Shown one piece after another: positions 6,547 through 12,143 of a stretch of 14,190 nt of DNA. Positions within the stretch are counted from its first letter, which is position 1, and each line of letters opens with the position of its first letter. Source of the stretch: an uncultured Collinsella sp. GTDB lineage: Bacteria; Actinomycetota; Coriobacteriia; Coriobacteriales; Coriobacteriaceae. The position numbers and the translations under genes were made by a program. Below the pieces are notes generated by a model, which did no database searches, had not been told where the DNA came from, and worked only from the letters and a program-made list of their open reading frames with translations. The stretch is taken from contig UQVT01000037.1 of the NCBI GenBank assembly GCA_900544465.1, forward strand, positions 1 through 14,190, written 5' to 3'.

Positions 6547-7029
6547 ATGCCACGAACGCTCTTTATTGATGCAGACGCCTGCCCGGTCACGCGCGAGTCG
6601 ATTGACTGCGCGCGGCGGGCGGGCGTCGCCGTTGTTATCGCCGGCAACAGCACGCAAAACCTGGAACGGCACATTCGCCGCGACGACCCGCGCGATGCCG
6701 AGCACGCGCGACGCGGATTTTGGGTCACGACGCTCGATGTGAGCGTGGGCGCCGACAGCGCCGACTTTGCCATTGTCGAACGCCTGCAGGCGGGCGACGT
6801 GGTCGTGACGCAGGACATTGGCTTGGCGAGCATGGTGCTCGGGCGCGATGCCGCCGCCATCGGTGTGCGCGGGCGCGTCTACGACAAAGCGACCATCGAC
6901 ATGCAGCTGTTTATTCGCCACGAGGAAAAGAAGGTGCGACGCGCCGGCGGACGTACCCGCGGTCCGGCAGCATTTACCAGCGAAGACCGGGCTCGCTTTA
7001 AACGCAACCTCACCGAGTTGCTGCACTAA
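6547..7029 (+). CDS. yaiI: YaiI/YqxD (DUF188) family protein, PIN/NYN-like fold
   Basis: A 160-residue protein with the family signatures FIDADACPV (residues 6-14, acidic D8 and D10), VVIAGNST (29-36), VSVGADSADFAIVERL (65-80, D70 and D73), GDVVVTQDIGLA (83-94, D90) and the C-terminal AFTSEDRARFKRNL. The spaced acidic residues fit a PIN/NYN-like metal-dependent RNase site, though no activity is proven for the family. The ATG follows the HdeD-type stop codon with no gap, and only a weak GGTG precedes it. Translation is therefore probably coupled to the upstream gene, which matters if the frameshift there is real. A strong terminator follows. Confidence 0.9.
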   Translation: MPRTLFIDADACPVTRESIDCARRAGVAVVIAGNSTQNLERHIRRDDPRDAEHARRGFWVTTLDVSVGADSADFAIVERLQAGDVVVTQDIGLASMVLGRDAAAIGVRGRVYDKATIDMQLFIRHEEKKVRRAGGRTRGPAAFTSEDRARFKRNLTELLH

Positions 7030-7031
7030 CC

Positions 7032-7071
7032 AAGGTAGATTTTTGGGACATGCCTAAAAATCTACCTTTTT
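7032..7071 (+). terminator. Rho-independent terminator of the HdeD-yaiI transcript
   Basis: AAGGTAGATTTTT (7032-7044) pairs perfectly over 13 bp with AAAAATCTACCTT (7056-7068), loop of 11 nt, ending in a run of five T (7067-7071). It lies directly after the yaiI stop codon. Confidence 0.92.
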
Positions 7072-7110
7072 GTTTTGAGCGGTGTGAGCGCTCGGAATCC
7101 ATGACTCAAC

Positions 7111-7186
7111 AAAAAAACGGGCTTCAAAATGCCATGCGTCGCCGCATTGCGCAGGCGCCGAGCATGGCTATTTGAAGTCCATTTTT
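7111..7186 (-). terminator. Long hairpin terminator of the metal permease gene, usable in both directions
   Basis: GGGCTTCAAA and GCCATGC (7119-7137) pair with GCATGGC and TTTGAAGTCC (7162-7180) with one two-base mismatch and one G-U, and CGCC/GGCG pairs again inside. On the minus strand seven T (complement of 7111-7117) follow shortly after the stem, right for the gene ending at 7195. On the plus strand TTTTT (7182-7186) follows, so it also backs up the terminator at 7032-7071. Confidence 0.85.
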
Positions 7187-7194
7187 AGGCCTAC

Positions 7195-8295
7195 TTAGAG
7201 GCCGAAGGCGGATAGGATAAGGCCCCAGCCAGCGCCGATGACGTACATCATGACCAGGAACACGGCGTTTTCGCGAGCGCTGCGGTTGGTGCGGAACAGC
7301 ACCAGGTAGCCCACGCCGGCGGAAATGAGCGTGCCGGCGAGCATCGGCGCCAGCTGTAGCGCGCCCTCCAGGTACAGCTGCGTAATGACCACGCTCGCCG
7401 AGCAGTTGGGGATCAGGCCGACAAGCGCCGAACCCAGGACGGCGAGCGTCTCGTTGCCACGCAGGAACTGCTCGATCGCGGACTCGCCGAAGGTCTGGAG
7501 CACGGCGACCAGGACCAGCGTCACCAGGAAAATAAAAACCGAAACCTGCACGGTGTGCGAGATCGCGCTGCGGATAATCGACAGGACGGGCGCACCTTCG
7601 TGGGAGTGACCGTGGTCGTACCCATGGCCGTGGTGGTGCTCATGCTCGCCTGCGTGACCGTGGTCATGGCTGTGTCCGTGGTCGCGCTCGCGTTCATCTT
7701 CATCATCATCGCAACCGCAATGGTCGCGCTCGCACAGCTCATGGATGTGATCGGCGCTCACGCCCGCCTCGGCCACTTCATCAATGATGTCGCCCCCGGT
7801 ATGGTCGTCGTGCGCGCAGTTCACATGAGCCGGATTGGAAGCGGTCCCCAGCACGGTACGGCGAATCGCCGCATGCGCGCGAGCGTTACGACGAAGGCCG
7901 CGGATAGCCGCGTCCACGATAAAGCCCGTGACCAGCGCGATCAGTGCCTTCGAAGCCAAAAGCATCGCCATGGTCTGCACGGGCACCTGCTCGGCGAGCA
8001 ACAGCGGCAGCATCTCATCGGAGGTCGAGAGGAACACGGCGACCAGCGTGCCCAGCGTCACGACACGGCCGGCGTACAGCGTTGCTGCCATGGCCGAAAA
8101 TCCGCACTGCGGCACAATGCCCAGCAGCGAGCCAGCCACGGGACCCGCAGCGCCGGCGCGCTTGATGGCCCCGTTAACGCGGTCGCCCGCGACGTGCTCC
8201 AAGGTCTCGAGGGCCAGATACGTCACCAACAAAAACGGCGCCAGCGAGAGCGTGTCCTTGCCGGCGTCGAGCAGAATATCAATCAGCAAATCCAT
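7195..8295 (-). CDS. ArsP_2-type (putative arsenic/heavy-metal) membrane exporter with a His-rich loop
   Basis: A 366-residue polytopic membrane protein with about five membrane segments on each side of a hydrophilic loop. The halves are internal repeats: GIVPQCGFSAMAATLYAGRV (59-78) and GLIPNCSASVVITQLYLEGA (293-312) align and place C64 and C298 at equivalent points in the membrane. This is the pattern of the putative 10-TM heavy-metal exporter family often annotated as arsenic efflux protein. The central loop (about 157-232) is packed with His, Asp, Glu and Cys, including HGHSHDHGHAGEHEHHHGHG, and would bind zinc, nickel, cobalt or copper. Such a loop points to a divalent metal at least as much as to arsenic. 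AAAGG precedes the ATG at a long spacing. The gene is alone, divergent from the exonuclease, with repeated CTAG-containing elements at its promoter and a strong terminator. Confidence 0.8.
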   Translation of the reverse strand: MDLLIDILLDAGKDTLSLAPFLLVTYLALETLEHVAGDRVNGAIKRAGAAGPVAGSLLGIVPQCGFSAMAATLYAGRVVTLGTLVAVFLSTSDEMLPLLLAEQVPVQTMAMLLASKALIALVTGFIVDAAIRGLRRNARAHAAIRRTVLGTASNPAHVNCAHDDHTGGDIIDEVAEAGVSADHIHELCERDHCGCDDDEDERERDHGHSHDHGHAGEHEHHHGHGYDHGHSHEGAPVLSIIRSAISHTVQVSVFIFLVTLVLVAVLQTFGESAIEQFLRGNETLAVLGSALVGLIPNCSASVVITQLYLEGALQLAPMLAGTLISAGVGYLVLFRTNRSARENAVFLVMMYVIGAGWGLILSAFGL

Positions 8296-8327
8296 GACGG
8301 ATGGAACCTTTCATGTCTTTCGGCAGC

Positions 8328-8376
8328 ATTGTAAAAGTCCTAGCGGTCAACTAGGGTATTGTAGTTGTCCTAGGCG
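8328..8376 (-). promoter_or_regulatory. Tandem repeated promoter/operator elements upstream of the metal permease
   Basis: ATTGTAAAAGTCCTAG (8328-8343) and ATTGTAGTTGTCCTAG (8358-8373) match at 13 of 16 positions, exactly 30 bases apart. On the minus strand each reads CTAGGAC-N3-TACAAT and ends in a good -10 hexamer. Overlapping dyads occur: CCTAG/CTAGG (8339-8343, 8351-8355) and CAACTA/TAGTTG (8348-8353, 8362-8367). No consensus -35 is seen at the right distance, consistent with control by a regulator, probably one that senses metal. Confidence 0.55.
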
Positions 8377-8467
8377 CGATGCCAATAGTTGCCCATGGTA
8401 AACTATCATCTCGCCATAACTCAATGCCACCGAGCCGCGCGACACGGCCCGTCCAAGGAGCAGTTAT

Positions 8468-9436
8468 ATGAACGTTTCACAAGCACTCGAATACGAGCGC
8501 CAGCCGTTTATTCCCATGTTTATCTATGGCGATCACGGCGCCATGGAGTCCGAGCGCCAGAAGGGCGAGGAGGCCCTTAAGGTGCTCGAAACCGAGTACT
8601 TTACCGCCGAGGGCGACCCCAGCTTCGACTTTGCCACCGTGCGCGACCTGGCTGACCGCAACCGCGACCTGTGCGACCAGATTGGCGAGGCGCGCCTGCG
8701 CAACGTGACGCCCGCGACGCTTTCGCGCGGCCTGTCCGATGCCGACACCTGCGCCGCCATCGGTAAGATGCAAAAGCGCACCGCCGCGTCGGTCATGCGC
8801 GAGATCCGCGGCGACCGCGACGCGCTCGGCGTCGCCTACGCTCGCAAGCCCATCCAAGGCACGGTGCTGGCCATCGACATCGAGACCACCGGTCGCGCGC
8901 CCGAGCGCGGCTACATCATCAACGTGGGCTGGGAAATCATGGACCTCACCAGCGACGCCGTGCCGCATGACGCCGAGGCGCACTACTGCGGTCTGCCCGA
9001 CATCTACCGCGGCGAGGATGTGCCGTTGTCGAATATCCACCACATCACCTGGGACGACATCGACGGCAAAAAGCCATTCCGCGAGAACAAGGAACTGCAG
9101 AAGCAGCTGCTCAAGCTTATGAAGAAGTACCCGTACATGGCGCACAACGCCGCCTTTGAGGACAGTTGGTTCAAGATCCACCTGGACGGTTACGCCGAGG
9201 CACGCCGCGCCGGCAAGATCATCGTCATCGACTCGCGCCAGATCTGCCGCAGCCTGGATGCCGACGTCCGCTCGCTCCCCCGCGAATCCGCGCCCGCCGC
9301 GCTCGAGAACTGGGCGCGCCGCCGTGGCACCCTCGCCGCCGACGCCAGCGAGCAGCATCTGGGCCTGGACGACACCGACCTCATGCTTCGCACCGTCCAA
9401 GCCGAGTTCAACCTCAAGAACCTGTTTGCCAAGTAG
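8468..9436 (+). CDS. DEDDh 3'-5' exonuclease (DnaQ-like) with an uncharacterised N-terminal region
   Basis: A 322-residue protein. The C-terminal part is a DnaQ-type exonuclease: motif ExoI D137-x-E139 in VLAIDIETTG, motif ExoII D232 in MAHNAAFEDSWF, and motif ExoIII H297-x4-D302 in EQHLGLDDTDLM. It should remove nucleotides from 3' ends of DNA or RNA with two metal ions. The first 130 residues (FIPMFIYGDHGAMESERQKG onward) are hydrophilic, largely helical by composition and match no domain I know. Bare epsilon-like exonucleases have about 180-240 residues, so this is an extension. AAGGAG at 8455-8460 sits 7 bases before the ATG. The gene stands alone, with the permease divergent to it. Its role (repair, RNA processing or proofreading) cannot be told from context. 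Confidence 0.88.
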   Translation: MNVSQALEYERQPFIPMFIYGDHGAMESERQKGEEALKVLETEYFTAEGDPSFDFATVRDLADRNRDLCDQIGEARLRNVTPATLSRGLSDADTCAAIGKMQKRTAASVMREIRGDRDALGVAYARKPIQGTVLAIDIETTGRAPERGYIINVGWEIMDLTSDAVPHDAEAHYCGLPDIYRGEDVPLSNIHHITWDDIDGKKPFRENKELQKQLLKLMKKYPYMAHNAAFEDSWFKIHLDGYAEARRAGKIIVIDSRQICRSLDADVRSLPRESAPAALENWARRRGTLAADASEQHLGLDDTDLMLRTVQAEFNLKNLFAK

Positions 9437-9470
9437 AAACGTCTACGACAAACTCCGGCGTAGATCACGA

Positions 9471-9506
9471 GCGGCCTCGCAGCGGAAAACCCCGCAGCGG
9501 GGCCGC
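9471..9506. other. GC-rich nested hairpin after the exonuclease gene
   Basis: GCGGCC (9471-9476) pairs with GGCCGC (9501-9506), and GCGG (9482-9485) with CCGC (9492-9495) inside; the octamer CGCAGCGG is also repeated directly (9478-9485, 9493-9500). No T run follows, so it is a doubtful terminator. A smaller dyad TCTACG/CGTAGA lies at 9442-9464. Confidence 0.4.
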
Positions 9507-9787
9507 CCTACATTCCACAGATAGATCTGCCATCACAAATTCTGAACCCTCATTTTGAACGATTTTGGCCAATTCCCGACACGTAATTCGTTGTCGAATG
9601 GTGATGCATCACAATCAAATGTGCAGCAATTGAGTAGTTATATGCTATAGCTAAGCTGCGAAAACTTTTATTTAGGGCATACCAACTCATAATTGCGTCA
9701 AGCTTTTGGACAGCATTTGGTTAGACCTCTAAAACGACTTTTTCACTCAGCGCCATCAACACGGCATTAGCTGACACGATATATACC
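9507..9787. other. AT-rich intergenic region upstream of the second nuclease-like gene
   Basis: About 280 bases with no reading frame I can support and a sharp drop in GC compared with the exonuclease gene. It contains TATATGCTATAGC-like sequence around 9639-9651 that could serve as a -10 region, but no matching -35 box. No Shine-Dalgarno sequence precedes the ATG at 9788. The stretch GTGCAGCAATTGAGTA (9621-9636) weakly resembles the arms of the inverted repeat at 10990-11238. The composition suggests acquired DNA. Confidence 0.45.
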
Positions 9788-10977
9788 ATGAGTATCGTAT
9801 TGTCACATACCACTGCAAAAGCGGTCTACCAGGCCGTGCATTCGGTGTCTGCGAAAGGCATCGAGTCCTGTAACCCTGCCGCGATTTACGGATCATGTCC
9901 CACCGGAACGCTCCTTGACGCAGCCGCAGAATGGCTCACCAAACATGATGTTTCCCTCGGCGCAAATGATTCCCTCGAGGTGATGGTGTTTGATCGCAGG
10001 AATGCGCGCTATGCAATGAACTGTCAGTGCCACGTTTCTTCAAAACGATTCTCGAACTCACGCTTTATAGAGCTCAAAGATGGCATCTTCATTGTTGGCG
10101 TTGAGCTTTGCGCACTTCAGGCCGCCACCTATCTTTCTTTTCGCGAACTAGTGGAGTACTACTTTGAACTGTGCGGCGCTTATTCCCTTGGAACCGACTC
10201 TTCCACCTCCTATACCGAGCGTTTCGCGCTCACCTCGACCGAAAGGTTAAAGCAGTTCTTTAATTCCATTACCAGATGCGACGGTTTGGCCCTTGCCCGA
10301 AAGGCGATCCAATGTGTACGCGATGGATGCCGGTCTCCTATGGAAACGGCCTTTGTCATGATGCTAACGCTGCCAAAAGCGAAGGAGGACTTGGTATTAA
10401 GGGAATTGAGACCGATTACGAGGTGCAGGTCACCGCTGCCGCAAAGAATCTCACGAGACGCAAAAAGTTCTTTATGGATGCATATCTAAAGAAATCTCGC
10501 ACAGACATTGAATACAACGGTTTTTATCATGACGCGGAAGAAGACCGCGCCATCGATGAGGAGCGCAAGAATGCGCTTGCGTCCATGGGATACGGAATCA
10601 TCACCGTCAGTCGTTATTCCTTTATGCATGCCAGCGCTTTTGTTAGGGTCATGGAAGCAATCCAGCGGAAAGAGGGCGTACGCCCCTCGCGTCTGCCAAA
10701 AGACTTTCAAATCATGCAAGAGGACCTGAGACAGTTTGTACTCAGAAGGCTTATAGAAGAGAAAAAGCGAATTCAGAAGCAGCTCCGCCAGGATTCCGAA
10801 GATCGTCAACGAATCGACCTCGAAAAAGCAACACTCGAAGGCATCACGCTGGATGACCCGACAATTAATGAAGTTCCGGCAATCGATGACATGCAGACAG
10901 TCGAATCCGACAGCCCATCATTTGCCCAAACAAGCAGCCTCGCGCCCGAGGGCAGGATCTTCGGTGCCGGAAACTAG
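9788..10977 (+). pseudogene. AbiEi/DUF559-like protein (putative Vsr-type nuclease domain), interrupted by a one-base frameshift
   Basis: The frame from ATG 9788 gives an AbiEi-like first half with CHVSSKRFSNSRF and GIFIVGVELCALQAATYLSF, then YYFELCGAYSL (residues 80-134), and reaches SPMETAFVMMLTLPK (183-197). The family pattern then continues only in the next frame: EGGLGIKGIETDYEV, then the nuclease-like core D231-x10-E242-Y-N-G, then EERKNALASMGYGIITVS. The join falls in AAAA at 10375-10378, and one added A restores a protein of about 397 residues. The C-terminal part after about residue 290 is charged and coiled-coil-like (LIEEKKRIQKQLRQ). Motif order matches the gene at 480-1529, so the two are distant relatives. 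Lys-tRNA could slip by -1 on A-AAA, so programmed frameshifting is not excluded, though mutation or sequencing error is likelier. The start lacks a ribosome binding site, and base use is more AT-rich than the flanks. Confidence 0.72.
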
Positions 10978-11322
10978 GCCGGCTAACAAGGTGGGTACCC
11001 TAGCGACGTGCAAAATTGCGAGTATTCAGCAGAGCCGGGTGTCTATCACCCTCGAGTGGATCCAAATGTGAAGCGAAATCACTCTTGCGTGAGAGCGTTA
11101 GGCAGCATTTGAGGAAGAACTCATCGGATTAACACCCTAAGATAACTCTTGAACTGCATTATATGGCCTGCAATAAATAAACAGACCCCCTATCGTTGCA
11201 GAATACTCCAATTTTTGCACGGCTCAGGGGCACCCACCCCGGCATCGGCTATCAAAACCGCTCAGTCCGGAATCTCGTCCACTATTCCCCATCATTTTGT
11301 GCAACGAATTACCTGAACGTCA
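10978..11322. other. AT-rich intergenic stretch, no gene seen
   Basis: Between the stop of the second nuclease-like gene and the regulator promoter I find no coding potential on either strand. It is largely occupied by the inverted-repeat element described separately (10990-11238). The remaining 80 bases show no recognisable motif. Confidence 0.6.
10990..11238. repeat. 249-bp element bounded by 41-nt imperfect inverted repeats
   Basis: The left arm (10990-11030) and the reverse complement of the right arm (11198-11238) agree at 32 of 41 positions without gaps. Shared blocks are GGTGGGT, CGTGCAAAA and GAGTATTC. The 167-base interior has no gene. The arms could be terminal repeats of a small non-autonomous element, or two copies of a dispersed repeat in opposite orientation. 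No target-site duplication is evident at the outer ends. Confidence 0.65.
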
Positions 11323-11350
11323 TTGACATATGAACATACACTCATATAAT
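11323..11350 (+). promoter_or_regulatory. Consensus sigma-70-type promoter of the zinc-efflux cluster
   Basis: TTGACA (11323-11328) and TATAAT (11345-11350) are both perfect consensus hexamers, 16 bases apart. The spacer and parts of both boxes are covered by an operator, so this should be a strong promoter that is shut off by bound repressor. Confidence 0.9.
11328..11347. promoter_or_regulatory. SmtB/CzrA-type operator 1, in the promoter spacer
   Basis: ATATGA-N8-TCATAT is a perfect 6-8-6 dyad overlapping the last base of -35 and the first half of -10. This half-site spacing is that of SmtB/CzrA-family operators, and bound repressor would block RNA polymerase. Confidence 0.88.
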
Positions 11351-11362
11351 CGGAAGCAAGTT

Positions 11363-11382
11363 ATATGAGCGCATGTTCATAT
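11363..11382. promoter_or_regulatory. SmtB/CzrA-type operator 2, in the regulator leader
   Basis: A second perfect ATATGA-N8-TCATAT, 35 bases downstream of operator 1 and just after the expected transcription start. It ends directly before the AAAGGA ribosome binding site (11384-11389). Confidence 0.88.
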
Positions 11383-11396
11383 GAAAGGATATTGCA

Positions 11397-11762
11397 ATGA
11401 GCATCCGCGTTGATGAAACGAAACCCGACACCGAGGCCACCGAGCCCGTGATCCCCACCACCTGCTCACCCGAGGACCTTCCCGACGAGGAGCTTCTCTA
11501 CGACCTCGCCGACCTGTTCAAGGTCTTCAGCGACACCACGCGCATCAAGATTCTCTATGCCCTCATGGGCCGCGAGCTCTGCGTGGCCGACATCGCCGAG
11601 GCGACCGCAACCTCGCAGTCGGCAGTATCGCACCAGCTGCGCACGCTCAAGCAGTCGCACCTGGTTAAATTCCGACGCGACGGGCGCAATATCCTCTACT
11701 CGCTCGCCGATGACCATGTCTACACCATGCTCAACCAGGGCATGAGCCATATCTGCGAATAG
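11397..11762 (+). CDS. smtB: ArsR/SmtB family zinc-sensing repressor
   Basis: A 121-residue winged-helix dimer repressor. The DNA-recognition helix is in SQSAVSHQLRTLKQSHLV (73-90), followed by the wing KFRRDGRNILYSL. Metal ligands match SmtB exactly in spacing. At the dimer-interface alpha5 site are D105, H107, H118 and E121 (SmtB D104, H106, H117, E120). At the alpha3N site are C62 and D65 in ELCVADIAEA (SmtB C61, D64), with C23 in the N-terminal arm as a possible extra ligand. CadC's second CxC cysteine is absent, which favours zinc over lead/cadmium sensing. AAAGGA precedes the ATG at 11397. Operators at its own promoter imply autoregulation; the HMA protein follows after 62 bases on the same transcript. 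Confidence 0.93.
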   Translation: MSIRVDETKPDTEATEPVIPTTCSPEDLPDEELLYDLADLFKVFSDTTRIKILYALMGRELCVADIAEATATSQSAVSHQLRTLKQSHLVKFRRDGRNILYSLADDHVYTMLNQGMSHICE

Positions 11763-11824
11763 CAACCAACCACGGTACCAGCGCGGCCTGCACCCAAGCC
11801 GCAAAAACGGGAAAGGAACCCACC

Positions 11825-12043
11825 ATGAAAAAGCAGTACAAGCTCGATGAGATCGATTGCGCCAACTGTGCGCGCGAGCTTCAGGACGAGTTGGCCAAGC
11901 TCGAGGGCGTCAAATCCGTTTCGGTCAACTTTATGACCCAGAAGTTGACGCTCGAGGCCGATGACGCCGAGTTCGACGAGGTCCTCGACCGCGTTGTGGA
12001 GTTCACCGCCGACGCCGAGCCGGACTGCGAGATCATTCTCTAG
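11825..12043 (+). CDS. Stand-alone heavy-metal-associated (HMA) domain protein, metal chaperone-like
   Basis: A 72-residue single-domain protein with the ferredoxin-like HMA pattern: metal loop DCANCA (C12, C15), helix ELQDELAKL, strand VKSVSVNFMTQKLTLEA, then a second helix and strand. C68 near the end may add a ligand. It has 19 acidic and 8 basic residues, strongly acidic for the family; copper chaperones are usually less so. GAAAGGA lies upstream of ATG 11825. In ZntA/CadA pumps this domain is normally fused to the N-terminus. Here the downstream pump lacks it, so this protein probably delivers metal to the pump or senses it for the pump. The DCxxC loop with a preceding Asp is typical of zinc/cadmium HMA domains. 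Confidence 0.9.
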   Translation: MKKQYKLDEIDCANCARELQDELAKLEGVKSVSVNFMTQKLTLEADDAEFDEVLDRVVEFTADAEPDCEIIL

Positions 12044-12064
12044 CCAAGGTTTACGCCAACCTGC

Positions 12065-12090
12065 AAGGCCGCGCTTGCTGCGGCCTTTGC
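12065..12090 (+). terminator. Intergenic terminator or attenuator before the ATPase gene
   Basis: AAGGCCGC (12065-12072) pairs perfectly with GCGGCCTT (12080-12087) around a 7-nt loop, followed by TTTGC. The T run is short, so it may be leaky. It separates the regulator-HMA pair from the pump gene. Confidence 0.75.
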
Positions 12091-12100
12091 TCGCGAAATT

Positions 12101-12120
12101 ATATGAGCGAATGTTCATAC
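12101..12120. promoter_or_regulatory. SmtB/CzrA-type operator 3, in front of the ATPase gene
   Basis: ATATGA-N8-TCATAC has the same 6-8-6 geometry as operators 1 and 2, and the inner octamer GCGAATGT differs by one base from the GCGCATGT of operator 2. It lies 23 bases before the pump start codon. A -10-like TACATT (12118-12123) overlaps it, without a good -35, so a secondary repressed promoter is likely here. Confidence 0.85.
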
Positions 12121-12143
12121 ATTCAAATGGGAGGATACGAGTC

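Noticed and set aside
8477..9400. A 307-codon minus-strand frame over the exonuclease gene
   Set aside because: Val/Ala/Gly/Asp-rich antisense shadow; the plus strand has all three exonuclease motifs.
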